A DNA stretch of 64,000 nt from Pedobacter sp. R20-19 (GCF_000708265.2 NZ_JCKI01000005.1:310001-374000), one strand, 5' to 3'; positions 9,240 through 18,360 are shown, counted from the stretch's first letter. Numbers and translations are program-made. Notes: a model not told the origin generated them from the letters alone.

Positions 9240-9425
9240 TTACTCCGATCTTTCGATAAATTCATCATCGCCTTCCTTAGGTATCTCATCAGCTTGATGA
9301 TGTCTGGACTGATCCCTAAAATTGATCACCTGATTTCTAATGTTATCAAAGTTAGCGTCACTGCCTAACAATGTAATTAACTCCTCAATTTCTGTGGCGC
9401 TTGCCTGTATTTCTAGTTTTATCAT
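9240..9425 (-). CDS. Hypothetical small acidic protein
   Basis: A 61-residue protein beginning MIKLEIQASATEIEELITLL and ending in an acidic, charged tail. I do not recognise the family. The ATG at 9425 is chosen because the longer frame would overlap the upstream secreted-protein gene and add residues without character. It follows that gene by 56 bases on the same strand and may be cotranscribed. No membrane segment or signal is present. Confidence 0.45.
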   Translation of the reverse strand: MIKLEIQASATEIEELITLLGSDANFDNIRNQVINFRDQSRHHQADEIPKEGDDEFIERSE

Positions 9426-9481
9426 ATTTTTTGAGTAAAAGGCTTGCAGTCTAAACCTTAGATGTTTTTTATATGGATTTT

Positions 9482-10009
9482 TTACTGTTCCAGCATAACC
9501 CCGTTGATGGATAGCCCGGTACAATTGAGGGACAACGAAACATTCCCAATAGAGTCCCCATAATAAGTTGAAGAAAACTGATCAGAATAACTGCTTAAAC
9601 TTCCATTTAAAAACTTGATGGTTCTGGTTGGAATTTTACCGTAACTATCTGTTATCGTAATGGTACCATCAAAAGTTATTTTCTTAGAAGCTAATAGTTT
9701 CAGCATATCATCCTGAAGATTTTTAGCATCCATAATCAGGTAGAAAATGCCGGGCTTATAACCAGAAGTTGCCATGCTGGCCTTGGTAGAAGTAGAATCT
9801 TTGCCTTTAGCTGGTAAACTTAAAGCTGTTTCATCATTGTACCTGGAAAGGGTAGTTGATACACTATTGAGTGCCGTATTGATTGTTTTACCTTGTGATT
9901 TAACACTCAGTACAATTGAAATTCTTGCATCTTCCTGCTGTGCATAAGCAGTTTTAATTTGTAATGATGTAAATAACACCATTGACATTAGGGCGATAAT
10001 ATTTCTCAT
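9482..10009 (-). CDS. Secreted protein, possibly TssD/Hcp-like beta fold
   Basis: A 175-residue protein with a clear signal peptide (MRNIIALMSMVLFTSLQIKTAYA, cleavage near A23-Q24). The C-terminal half, with G-T-I-T-I-T-D-S-Y-G-K, T-I-K-F-L-N-G-S and V-S-L-S-L-N-C-T-G-L, has the strand pattern I associate with Bacteroidota TssD/Hcp-like proteins. The similarity is weak, and true TssD proteins have no signal peptide. No other secretion-system genes are nearby. A secreted protein of unknown function is the safe call. Confidence 0.5.
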   Translation of the reverse strand: MRNIIALMSMVLFTSLQIKTAYAQQEDARISIVLSVKSQGKTINTALNSVSTTLSRYNDETALSLPAKGKDSTSTKASMATSGYKPGIFYLIMDAKNLQDDMLKLLASKKITFDGTITITDSYGKIPTRTIKFLNGSLSSYSDQFSSTYYGDSIGNVSLSLNCTGLSINGVMLEQ

Positions 10010-10134
10010 TTTTTTTTAGTTTTTATTTAAACATCAATACCAGATATTTGTTCGGTATACACAGCACTAAAGTTGACGGTAAAATCACCTTTGATATGAA
10101 ATTGTTATAATTTTAATCAGCCAAGCTGAATGAA

Positions 10135-10638
10135 ATGATTGGAAATGGTATCCGTAAGGTGAAACAAATGGAACATCAACAAGTGTTGAAGTTATGGGAA
10201 GATTCTGTAAGGGCAAGTCATGATTTTATTACCGAAACAGATATTGATGATTACCGCATCATGATATCAAATAGTTTGCACAACATGCAAATATTTTGCA
10301 TGGAAAAGGCTGATCGGATGCAAGGCTTCATTGCACTAACCAATTATAAAATTCAGTTGCTTTTTGTTCATCCGGAATTTTATAGGCAAGGGATTGGTAA
10401 AAGCTTAATTGATTTTGCAATTAAAAATCATCAGGTTTGGATGGTTGATGTAAATGCTCAGAATGAGCGGGCAGTATCCTTCTATCTAAGTTTAGGTTTT
10501 GAAGTATATCAAAAATTCCCGACAGATGGAGCCGGAAAATCTTATCCCGTTTGGAGTTTAAGGTTAAACAAAATAAATTCAGTTAAAAATATTTTGCAAA
10601 AATGGAGTAGTAAGCTAGTTTCTGCACTAAAATTATAA
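10135..10638 (+). CDS. GNAT-family N-acetyltransferase
   Basis: A 167-residue acetyltransferase. The acetyl-CoA-binding motif A is F-V-H-P-E-F-Y-R-Q-G-I-G-K-S-L, followed by the N-E-R-A-V-S-F-Y-L-S-L-G-F motif typical of the YjaB-like GNAT group. An extra 25 residues at the C-terminus are basic and unassigned. The acceptor cannot be predicted. It is a lone gene, 52 bases upstream of an unrelated secreted protein. Confidence 0.8.
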   Translation: MIGNGIRKVKQMEHQQVLKLWEDSVRASHDFITETDIDDYRIMISNSLHNMQIFCMEKADRMQGFIALTNYKIQLLFVHPEFYRQGIGKSLIDFAIKNHQVWMVDVNAQNERAVSFYLSLGFEVYQKFPTDGAGKSYPVWSLRLNKINSVKNILQKWSSKLVSALKL

Positions 10639-10690
10639 ATCGTCATCATATTTAAAACATCCTAAACCCATCTAAAATAAATTTACATCT

Positions 10691-11287
10691 ATGAAAACAC
10701 CTTTGTTTATTTTTACACTTACGCACTTCTTAATCGCTAATTTAAGTAATCCATTTCAAACAGATGATCATGTGCAGGTGCCTACGGCTTTAAAAAAATA
10801 CATCCCGAAAGGTTTTGATGCGTTGGAAATGGCTAAGGGAGATTTAAACCGTGATGCTTATGCTGACATAATTCTGGTACTGAAAAAGAGAGGCGAAGAG
10901 AAAACTTCGGATGTAATTAACCATCCTGAAAAAAGACCTTTGCTAATTTTGCTGGGACAAGCCGACAAAACTTATAAACTTGCAGCCAGAAGTGATAATA
11001 GTGTTTATTGCGTAGATTGTGGTGGCATGATGGGCGATCCATTTACCGGAATAACCATTAAGAATGGCTACTTTTCTGTTGAACACTATGGTGGCAGCGG
11101 ACAGCGCTGGACAAGAATAGTTACTTTTAAATATTTACCTGCGGAAAAGAATTGGTTCTTATTTAAGGATGGTGGAGAACGCTTTCATGCTACGGCTCCT
11201 GAAGAAGTTAAAACTGAGGTAAAAACAGTTAAAAATTTCGGAAAAATTCCTTTTCAAAAATTCGACATTTATAAAGAGGAGAATTAA
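10691..11287 (+). CDS. Secreted protein of unknown function
   Basis: A 198-residue protein with a short signal peptide (MKTPLFIFTLTHFLIANLS). After it comes G-D-L-N-R-D-A-Y-A-D-I-I-L-V, which looks like a single FG-GAP-type calcium-binding or integrin-like element, and a C-V-D-C-G-G-M-M-G motif with two Cys that could form a disulphide or bind metal. I do not know the family. The next gene, also secreted, follows after 37 bases, so the two may be cotranscribed. Confidence 0.55.
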   Translation: MKTPLFIFTLTHFLIANLSNPFQTDDHVQVPTALKKYIPKGFDALEMAKGDLNRDAYADIILVLKKRGEEKTSDVINHPEKRPLLILLGQADKTYKLAARSDNSVYCVDCGGMMGDPFTGITIKNGYFSVEHYGGSGQRWTRIVTFKYLPAEKNWFLFKDGGERFHATAPEEVKTEVKTVKNFGKIPFQKFDIYKEEN

Positions 11288-11324
11288 TTAGATCTTTAAA
11301 TAGAAACTTCACTAACTAAATCTT

Positions 11325-11819
11325 ATGATAAGAAAAACATTTTTTTTTGTTTTATTACTGTTTGCTACTCATATTGCTTTCGCCCAAGATGAGTTTAATG
11401 TTGAAGTACCAAAGGATATCATTATTTTAAATAGTACAAAAGATTATAAAGCTGCCTTATCAACGGCTAAAAAGGCTTCAGCTCTGCTTCATAAAAAATT
11501 AGATTTAAGAGGTTTAATGCCAAATGATGAAATTGGTTTATCTATGAGCAAAGGTGATTGTATGGAAGATGCTGGTGGAGATGAAAATGGTTACCCTTGC
11601 TATCCGGCACGTGGAGATGGTGCGGCTGTTAATGATGATTATATTTCTGTAGAGTATTCTAATGCCTATAAAGGTTTCGCAAGAGGCTATTATATTGTTG
11701 TTGCAGCTGTCACGGATGTAAAATCACTTGATATGAGAAATAAATTGAAAACCATTAAGAAAAAATATCCTGATGCTTATGCAAAACGTACCTACATCTG
11801 GAGAGGATGTATGCATTAG
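11325..11819 (+). CDS. Secreted protein of unknown function
   Basis: A 164-residue protein with a strong signal peptide (cleavage near F-A-Q, residue 20). The mature part has a C-M-E-D-A-G-G-D-E-N-G-Y-P-C-Y-P-A-R-G-D segment with two Cys near residues 80-95 and a third Cys near the end. The region G-Y-Y-I-V-V-A-A-V-T-D-V-K-S is reminiscent of an SPOR-like fold, but this is weak. It is probably periplasmic. Function not recognised. Confidence 0.5.
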   Translation: MIRKTFFFVLLLFATHIAFAQDEFNVEVPKDIIILNSTKDYKAALSTAKKASALLHKKLDLRGLMPNDEIGLSMSKGDCMEDAGGDENGYPCYPARGDGAAVNDDYISVEYSNAYKGFARGYYIVVAAVTDVKSLDMRNKLKTIKKKYPDAYAKRTYIWRGCMH

Positions 11820-12389
11820 CTATAAATAAATTTAGGTTAATTAATTTATGAAAGTGAATGAAAATATAATTAAAATTCACTGTTTGAGCACATATAGACT
11901 AATAAAGTTCGTGTGCGTATTATACATTCAAAACGAACACCCCCAATTATCGAATTCCAGATATTTAATGAAGATCATAATTTTTATAGAAATAGGATGA
12001 TATGTTCTAAAGTATGGCCTTTAATTATAGCCTCTCTCATTTTGTTATTTAAGTATTTCTAGCTATACATCACAAGGCGTAATTGATTTACGAATTTAAA
12101 AGGTAAAAACACCCTTTGTTATTTAAATTTAATCTTGGGCACCATAATTGTATATTATGACCTCGTTAGAATTAAATCAACGGGACGATTTAGATTAATA
12201 ACATGATGCATGCACAATTAATGCATCAATCAATACAGCCATCTGGATGGATAGCTGATGATAAAGCAAACCTCGCAAAACATGCGGGGTTTGTTTGTTT
12301 TATGCGTTTAGAAATGTGAATAATTTTAGGTATAAAACTGAACGAGTAAGATTGGTTTATTTATCTTGCATCAGCAGGCTACAGAAGAA
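11820..12389. other. 570-base intergenic region with a candidate structured RNA
   Basis: No convincing protein gene is present between the secreted protein and the DUF2256 gene. The left part (11820-12190) is plain AT-rich sequence. The right part holds three consecutive stem-loops and a terminator, listed separately as a candidate small RNA. The DUF2256 gene follows. Confidence 0.5.
12200..12302 (+). ncRNA. Candidate small structured RNA ending in a terminator
   Basis: Three stem-loops follow each other. TGATGCAT/ATGCATCA (12204-12228) is perfect. A CAGC/GCTG hairpin with inner CATC/GATG pairing lies at 12236-12257. A 10-bp GC-rich terminator, AACCTCGCA/TGCGGGGTT, lies at 12268-12292 and is followed by TTGTTTGTTTT. 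A frame through the region reads across the terminator and has no family resemblance, so RNA is more likely than protein. No clear promoter was found. Confidence 0.35.
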
Positions 12390-12539
12390 ATGAAAAACAT
12401 TAAAAAAGAAAACTTACCAGAAAAAATTTGCCCGGTTTGCCAGTTATCTTTTACGTGGCGAAAAAAATGGGAGAGAAATTGGGATAACGTAATTTATTGC
12501 AGTAAAAGATGTGCATTAACAAAACGTCAGGTAAGGTAA
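12390..12539 (+). CDS. DUF2256 zinc-ribbon mini-protein
   Basis: A 49-residue protein. It contains C-P-V-C near residues 14-17 and Y-C-S-K-R-C near residues 36-41, four Cys well placed for zinc, and the [10 protein letters not shown] motif that marks DUF2256. The ATG at 12390 is preceded by AGAAGAAA. DUF2256 proteins are often encoded next to photolyase/cryptochrome genes; none is in this window, but a LOV photoreceptor lies 0.5 kb downstream. The length is normal for the family. Confidence 0.8.
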   Translation: MKNIKKENLPEKICPVCQLSFTWRKKWERNWDNVIYCSKRCALTKRQVR

Positions 12540-12589
12540 ATGAAGATTGCTGGTTTAATCTCTATCTATACTTGAAAGGAGATTAAATG

Positions 12590-12624
12590 AAAACGCCACA
12601 TGAAATAGATCTTCATATGGCGCT
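12590..12624 (-). terminator. Terminator of csbD
   Basis: On the minus strand CGCCATATGAA pairs with TTCATGTGGCG (one mismatch) and is followed by TTTTCATTT, directly after the CsbD stop codon. Confidence 0.7.
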
Positions 12625-12630
12625 TAATTA

Positions 12631-12816
12631 TTACAATGACTTTAACCAGGTTACCACTTCATCACGGGTTTTTCCCGTTTTTTGCTGTAATCTTCCATAA
12701 AGTTCTTCATCTTTACCCTCTTCGTGCTTCAAGTCATCATCAGTAAGATCACCGTAAGCTTGTTTCACTTTTCCTTTGAGCTCATTCCAAGCTCCTTTTA
12801 ATTCTAACTTGTCCAT
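12631..12816 (-). CDS. csbD: CsbD family stress protein
   Basis: A 61-residue hydrophilic protein with the CsbD pattern: [14 protein letters not shown] at the start, G-D-L-T-D-D-D-L in the middle, and [14 protein letters not shown] at the end. In other bacteria CsbD is induced by general stress; its molecular role is unknown. It is divergent from the LOV kinase across about 235 bases and has its own terminator. Confidence 0.9.
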   Translation of the reverse strand: MDKLELKGAWNELKGKVKQAYGDLTDDDLKHEEGKDEELYGRLQQKTGKTRDEVVTWLKSL

Positions 12817-13051
12817 ATCAATTGAATTTATTTACCCAATTAAACACCACGATATCAGGAATGTTTTTTACTAAAATATATTTTGTATTCCTGATTGCTA
12901 TAATCATCAATTTTGATATATTTCTTGTTTTTTTCTTCTCCATTTACAAACTAAATAATGCTTTTTTAGTTAATGTATCTAATTGTCCGCGATTTCAGTT
13001 TAGAAAGAACAAACAATGAAAAATCAATGAGGATAGATTAGGGTATTTCTA

Positions 13052-14641
13052 ATGCTAATGATCAATTCAAAGTTGATAGAACAGACAAAGAAGATCATGA
13101 ACATATTTGAGAATGGAGCATTACCACACTCCAATAACGACATTAAAAAGGATTTTGAATTGCTTTCGAGAGCAATGGATGCTTCCATTTCAGGAATTAT
13201 CATTACAGATAATTTAGAACCAGATAACCCAATCATTTATTGCAACAGTGCTTTCGAAAAAATAAGTGGCTATAAACGTTCTGAAATTATTGGCCATAAC
13301 TGCAGGTTTTTACAAAAAGAGGATCGTACACAACAAGAAAGAGCAATTATTCGCGATGCTGTTTCAAAAGGTGAAAGTTGTACCGTTGAAATTAGGAATT
13401 ATCGTAAAAATGGTGATCTTTTTTGGAACGAGTTATTTATCTCACCAGTTGTTGGGAAGGATGGAAAGATAACCAATTTCATTGGTGTTCAGAATGATGT
13501 TACCAAACGTAAAAAAATAGAACAGGACTTAAAACAGCAGCAGGATTTGATGGAAAAGCAAATTGCTGACCGTACACGCCACTTACGCGAAAGCGAACTT
13601 TTTTTATCCAGTATTATTCAAACAGTTCGTGAAAGTTTGCTGGTATTGGACCCGGATTTTAATGTAGTAAGTGCCAATGATTATTTTATTAAAACTTTCA
13701 AAGTAACCAAGGAGGAAACTGTAGGTACCAATTTATATAAACTAGGTAACCACCAATGGGATATTCCGAAATTGAAAGAATTACTGATTGATATTCTTCC
13801 TACCAACAATCCGGTAGAAGACTTTGAAGTAGAACACGATTTCCCGCATATCGGGAGGAAATTAATGTTGCTTAATGCTTATCGGATAGAACTGGAAGGG
13901 CAATTCAAAGATCAGATTTTATTGGCAATAGAAGATATTACAGAGAAAAGAGAGATCGAAAGAAGAAAGGATGATTTCTTATCAATCGCAAGTCATGAAC
14001 TTAAAACGCCTTTAACCACTATTAAAGGATACGTTCAGGCGATGGAAAGGGTAATGCCTGAAAATGCCGGTGAACGTTTCCGAAATATGCTTTCTAAAAC
14101 CTCACGATATCTTGATCGGCTCAATAACCTGATTGCAGAATTATTGGATGTTTCCAGAATCCAGACGGGAAATATTGAACTGCATAAACTACCTTTTGAA
14201 TTTGATAAAATGGTAAAGGAAACTGTAGAAGCTATTCAGTCCGCATCCAGCAATCATGAAATAAAAATAACAGGATCTTCCGGAATTATTGTTGCTGCTG
14301 ATGAATCTCATATCATCCAGGTATTAAATAATCTTTTATCCAATGCGATAAAATATGCACCAGATGCCGAAAAAGTACATGTTCATATTTCTAAAGTCAG
14401 TGAATACGTTAAAGTATCAGTAAAGGATGAAGGAATGGGAATTAGCCTGGAAGATCAGAAGAAAATTTTCGAACGTTTTTTCAGGGCTGGAGAAATTCAG
14501 CAACGCTTTCCAGGTATGGGTATCGGGCTCTATATCTGTGAACAGATTATCAAAAACCATAATGGAACTCTTTGGGTTGAAAGTGAGAAAGGTAAAGGGT
14601 CTACTTTTAGTTTTACTTTACCAATTAATACAACAAATTAG
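13052..14641 (+). CDS. LOV-domain blue-light histidine kinase
   Basis: A 529-residue soluble hybrid sensor. Residues about 36-150 form a LOV domain: G-H-N-C84-R-F-L-Q carries the Cys that makes the flavin adduct in known LOV proteins, and the FMN-contact residues N-Y-R-K-N-G...F-W-N-E-L and G-V-Q are present. A coiled coil (about 155-180) leads to a second PAS domain (185-300), a HisKA domain with H315 (S-H-E-L-K-T-P) and an ATPase domain (N431, D-E-G-M-G-I, G-M-G-I-G-L). No membrane segments are seen. A single-domain response regulator follows after 9 bases and is the likely phosphate acceptor. Confidence 0.9.
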   Translation: MLMINSKLIEQTKKIMNIFENGALPHSNNDIKKDFELLSRAMDASISGIIITDNLEPDNPIIYCNSAFEKISGYKRSEIIGHNCRFLQKEDRTQQERAIIRDAVSKGESCTVEIRNYRKNGDLFWNELFISPVVGKDGKITNFIGVQNDVTKRKKIEQDLKQQQDLMEKQIADRTRHLRESELFLSSIIQTVRESLLVLDPDFNVVSANDYFIKTFKVTKEETVGTNLYKLGNHQWDIPKLKELLIDILPTNNPVEDFEVEHDFPHIGRKLMLLNAYRIELEGQFKDQILLAIEDITEKREIERRKDDFLSIASHELKTPLTTIKGYVQAMERVMPENAGERFRNMLSKTSRYLDRLNNLIAELLDVSRIQTGNIELHKLPFEFDKMVKETVEAIQSASSNHEIKITGSSGIIVAADESHIIQVLNNLLSNAIKYAPDAEKVHVHISKVSEYVKVSVKDEGMGISLEDQKKIFERFFRAGEIQQRFPGMGIGLYICEQIIKNHNGTLWVESEKGKGSTFSFTLPINTTN

Positions 14642-14650
14642 AAGCGTATA

Positions 14651-15016
14651 ATGAGTAATAACAAGACAATTTTAATCTGTGATGATGATGAAGGAATTCT
14701 GGATATGCTTGAAATGGTATTTGAAGATTCTCCATACACGGTAATTGCTGAACAAAACAGCTTAAATGTTAAAGGAATCGTAGAAAGGCAATCTCCGGAT
14801 TTAGTCGTACTGGATTTGTGGATGCCTGTATTATCTGGTGATCAGGTACTTAAAATGATTCGTAAAAACCCTAAAACAGAAACGCTTCCGGTCATTATCA
14901 TTTCAGCAAGCAGAGAGGGTAAGCAGATTGCTACCAGTGCTGGTGCAACAGCTTACATTTCCAAGCCTTTTGATTTTGAAGAATTAATGACCACCGTAAA
15001 CAATTTAATGAGTTAA
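14651..15016 (+). CDS. Single-domain response regulator
   Basis: A 121-residue receiver domain with no output domain. The acidic pocket is D11-D13, the phosphoacceptor D55 (V-V-L-D-L-W-M-P), and the conserved S86 and K105 (S-K-P-F) are in place. It follows the LOV kinase after 9 bases and precedes a second PAS kinase, so it probably relays or buffers phosphate between the two, or signals by protein contact. Confidence 0.9.
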   Translation: MSNNKTILICDDDEGILDMLEMVFEDSPYTVIAEQNSLNVKGIVERQSPDLVVLDLWMPVLSGDQVLKMIRKNPKTETLPVIIISASREGKQIATSAGATAYISKPFDFEELMTTVNNLMS

Positions 15017-15085
15017 TAGATATTGCTCCGCATAAGCTTTGTAGTTAAATGAATTTTTATTGCAATAGAATTAAGGAAAGTAGAA

Positions 15086-16540
15086 ATGGAACCGGCTATA
15101 CCAGAGGAAAATTATAAGACAAAGTATATTGAAAGTGAAAAAAGGTTTAGAAAGATTTTTTCATTGACCTCTGCCGCTACTAAAATTATTGATGAAAATC
15201 TGGTGATTTTAGAAGTGAACGATGCTTTAATAGATTTAATGGGATATACAAGGGAGGAGATTTGTGGTAAGAAAATTCTTGATTTTGCTATTGAGCCCTA
15301 TATTCAATCCTGGCAAAAGCTGCAACACGAAATGTGGGCACATGGAAAGCCTTTTTTTAAGCTGGAAGCCTGTTTGAAAAAAAAGAATGGCGAAGTGATA
15401 TGGGTGAATGTAACTACCATTCTTTTTAACGACGGCCATAAAAGGTTTGCCTATACAGTGTTAGACGATTATACTTTTATGAAAATTTACCAGGAAAGTG
15501 AGAAACGCCTGAATATGTCACTTCAATATTCCAGAATGGCTGTTTTTGAACTAAATCTCAACAATGGAGATCTGGTACACTCCGAAGGGCTTAATGAAGT
15601 TATAGGAATTAATCCATCTCTTTCACACTTGAATATAAATATGCTGGCAGATTGTTTTATTCAAGATGACGCAAAGGATTTGCATAATCTATTAAAGCAA
15701 ATGCCTGAAGAAAGTTCCATCGATTTTGTTGGCAGAGTAAATATGGCTACATCTGGAATTAAATGGGTAAGGTTGCAGGGTAGCATTGAGGCAGATGAAA
15801 ATAATATTCAGAAACTTCTGGGTACTGTACAAGATATTAGCAAAGAAAAACAAGCAGACCAGTATAAAGATGATTTCATTAGCATCGCCAGTCATGAATT
15901 GCGCACGCCCATTACCATACTGAGTGGCACTTTACAATTACTGGATCGAAATAAACCAGATGGAGATTTAAAACTGTCTGGCCTAATTGAGCAGGCCAAT
16001 AAAAGCCTTAAAAAGGTTACCATCTTAATTGAAGACCTGCTTAATGCAAGTAAAATGAACGAAGGCCAGCTGCATTTGAATAAGCAGCCTTTTAATATTG
16101 TAGAGGCAGTGAATGAGTGTTGCGCACACATCAATCGCGAGGGTATCTATCAAATTATGGTAGAAGGAGACCTTTCAGCTCATATTTATGGCGATACCGA
16201 CCGAATACAACAGGTGATTATTAATTTCGTAAATAATGCCATTAAGTACGCACCCGATGAGAAAATTATCAGAATTAAAGCTATTGATAAGGGTGATGTG
16301 GTTAAGGTTTCTGTAATAGACTCCGGACCTGGAATTGATGAGGAAAAGGCTGAACACCTCTTTGATCGCTATTACCGTGTAGATTCAAAAGGCAGCCAAT
16401 ATTCTGGTCTTGGCTTAGGGCTTTACATTTCAGCAGAAATTATAAAAAAACATGGTGGAGAAATTGGTGTAAACAGTATAGACGGGAATGGAAGCGAATT
16501 TTGGTTTATCCTTCCAAAACAAAATCACCAGCTGAATTGA
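15086..16540 (+). CDS. PAS-domain sensor histidine kinase
   Basis: A 484-residue soluble kinase with two PAS domains (about 20-130 and 140-255), then HisKA with H270 (S-H-E-L-R-T-P) and a HATPase domain with the N box around N384 and glycine boxes D-S-G-P-G-I and G-L-G-L-G-L. The first PAS lacks the LOV Cys motif, so it is not a LOV photoreceptor; its ligand is unknown. The gene lies 69 bases after the response regulator and 91 bases before the bestrophin-type gene, all on one strand. Confidence 0.88.
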   Translation: MEPAIPEENYKTKYIESEKRFRKIFSLTSAATKIIDENLVILEVNDALIDLMGYTREEICGKKILDFAIEPYIQSWQKLQHEMWAHGKPFFKLEACLKKKNGEVIWVNVTTILFNDGHKRFAYTVLDDYTFMKIYQESEKRLNMSLQYSRMAVFELNLNNGDLVHSEGLNEVIGINPSLSHLNINMLADCFIQDDAKDLHNLLKQMPEESSIDFVGRVNMATSGIKWVRLQGSIEADENNIQKLLGTVQDISKEKQADQYKDDFISIASHELRTPITILSGTLQLLDRNKPDGDLKLSGLIEQANKSLKKVTILIEDLLNASKMNEGQLHLNKQPFNIVEAVNECCAHINREGIYQIMVEGDLSAHIYGDTDRIQQVIINFVNNAIKYAPDEKIIRIKAIDKGDVVKVSVIDSGPGIDEEKAEHLFDRYYRVDSKGSQYSGLGLGLYISAEIIKKHGGEIGVNSIDGNGSEFWFILPKQNHQLN

Positions 16541-16580
16541 TTAAAACCTCGCTCTGCTAAAAACATTAATTCTGCTTTAA

Positions 16581-16592
16581 CCGTTATAACGG
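16581..16592. promoter_or_regulatory. Perfect 12-bp palindrome upstream of the bestrophin-type gene
   Basis: CCGTTATAACGG lies 39 bases before the ATG of the bestrophin-type gene. It could be an operator, but nothing identifies the binding protein. Confidence 0.25.
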
Positions 16593-16631
16593 ATGAATAT
16601 GATGTTTTAAAATAGATATTAATAGAAAGAT

Positions 16632-17525
16632 ATGCTCCTGAATAAGACGATTCCTGCTAGATATATTTTAAATAAAATTAAGCTCGAGGTACTTTATGTA
16701 TTGATCATTGGATTGCTTGTAAACTACCTCACAGCACAATATAAAAATTTGATTCCTGAAATGCCCATTGCCATCCCTACATTTATTGGCACAGCAATTT
16801 CCGTAATTCTCTCATTTAAAATTAATCAATCATATGATCGGTGGTGGGAAGCCAGGAAAATATGGGGGAGTATTGTTAACGACAGCCGTAGTTTTGTATT
16901 GCAATTACAGTCATTCATATCTAATGCCAATAATGGTGAAATTAAAGCATTAGCTTACCGGCATATTGCCTGGTGTTATAGCCTTGGGCAAAGTTTAAGG
17001 GGTAATAATGCCGTAGAAAACCTCGATCGTTATATCAGTGAAAAGGATTTAGAAGCTATTAAAAAACATAATAATAAGCCACTGGCCTTACTACAGTTAA
17101 ATACCTTGCAAATAGCAGATCTTCGTGAAAAAGGTCAGCTTGAATTGTTTAGCCACATTCAAATTAACAACACACTTGTTAATTTTTCAAATGCGATGGG
17201 TATGGCAGAGCGGATCAAAAGCACGGTTTTTCCTAAAACCTACCGCTTATTTTTGCATTTCTTTATTTATATTTTCGTGGTAACCCTCTCCATCGCTTTG
17301 CGCAATATTGACAGCTTTTTTGAAATCCCATTACTACTGGTGATATCATCTGCATTTTTTCTGCTCGAAAAATCTGCCACTCACCTGCAGGAGCCCTTTA
17401 ACAATAAACCTACTGATACAGCGGTAACCACCATTGCAACCACTATAGAAATTAACATTAAACAGCTACTTGGAGAAGATAATGTGCCTGAACCACTGGC
17501 ACCACAAAGTTATTATGCAATGTAA
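16632..17525 (+). CDS. Bestrophin-family (UPF0187) anion channel
   Basis: A 297-residue membrane protein. The family signature S-F-K-I-N-Q-S-Y-D-R-W-W-E-A-R-K-I-W-G follows two N-terminal transmembrane helices, two more lie around residues 210-245, and the conserved E-P-F-N-N-K-P-T-D occurs near the end. Bacterial bestrophins form pentameric ion channels in the inner membrane. It follows the light- and PAS-sensing signalling genes in the same direction, so regulation by them is possible but not shown. Confidence 0.88.
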   Translation: MLLNKTIPARYILNKIKLEVLYVLIIGLLVNYLTAQYKNLIPEMPIAIPTFIGTAISVILSFKINQSYDRWWEARKIWGSIVNDSRSFVLQLQSFISNANNGEIKALAYRHIAWCYSLGQSLRGNNAVENLDRYISEKDLEAIKKHNNKPLALLQLNTLQIADLREKGQLELFSHIQINNTLVNFSNAMGMAERIKSTVFPKTYRLFLHFFIYIFVVTLSIALRNIDSFFEIPLLLVISSAFFLLEKSATHLQEPFNNKPTDTAVTTIATTIEINIKQLLGEDNVPEPLAPQSYYAM

Positions 17526-17565
17526 TGCAAGCTAATAGTGGTGAGCCTATTTTATTGAATATGCT

Positions 17566-18360
17566 TTAGTTTAGTGATGAATGATATTGCTTAGATTCCT
17601 GCTGAACGATTTTAAAAGTTGCAGCATCTGAGTTTGAAGCCACTTTAATTACATTTTTTGATCGCACATCCAATCTTCTGATTAAAAAGATAAGTTCTAC
17701 ACTGGCTATAAAAATTAGTAGATAACCATAGGTCTCTAAAGATTCTTCTGATATGTTTTTTACATCCCGCATGTAACCATTTTCCATGGCTGCCATCCAG
17801 AATACCTTTCGCCCATAGAGCCTGGAGAAAATATAGGTCGTTAAAAACCCAGCTATCATGATGCCAAAAGCAAATAAGGAAGTGTATACTTTCAAATTAT
17901 CCATTAGCTTTTTACGCCTGATGATGGCAAAATAAATGGGAAAGGGCAGGGACAGGATTACAATGGTTTGCCATGCGCCATCAAAATAGTGCAGATCCAG
18001 GTAAGCATCCTGTTCGCGTACCAGCGAAACAAAAAGAAATTCAGCAATTAATACGAGTAATGGTCTCCAGTTTTTATAAACCGCAATGCCATAAGTTAAG
18101 GCAATACCAGAAAAAAGAAGTAATACACTTTGTAATGTTTCTACAGCAGAATCTTCAGAAAACTTCATTCCCTGTTCTTCTTTCATCACCTGCAACATCA
18201 GAAACTGGGCTAAACCAACTATAGCTACGCCATAAATGATAAATTTTATAAACATCGTTATTAAACCAGATGAATTTAAGGTTACAGAATTCAATTGGTT
18301 TTTGGGATGGTATGGGATGTGAATATCGGGCTGACTGATCATGATAATAATTTGAATCAA
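17566..18360 (-). CDS. Polytopic membrane protein of unknown function
   Basis: A protein of up to 264 residues with about six transmembrane helices. A charged segment inside the hydrophobic core (V-R-E-Q-D-A-Y-L-D) is typical of uncharacterised membrane families with a buried acidic site. Starts at 18360, 18342 or 18255 are all possible; the last would remove a polar N-terminus. I do not recognise a named family. It converges on the bestrophin-type gene. Confidence 0.6.
   Translation of the reverse strand: MIQIIIMISQPDIHIPYHPKNQLNSVTLNSSGLITMFIKFIIYGVAIVGLAQFLMLQVMKEEQGMKFSEDSAVETLQSVLLLFSGIALTYGIAVYKNWRPLLVLIAEFLFVSLVREQDAYLDLHYFDGAWQTIVILSLPFPIYFAIIRRKKLMDNLKVYTSLFAFGIMIAGFLTTYIFSRLYGRKVFWMAAMENGYMRDVKNISEESLETYGYLLIFIASVELIFLIRRLDVRSKNVIKVASNSDAATFKIVQQESKQYHSSLN

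Noticed and set aside
12822..13019. Open frame of 65 codons between csbD and the LOV kinase
   Set aside because: AT-rich, hydrophobic by composition, overlaps the divergent promoter region, and matches no family pattern.
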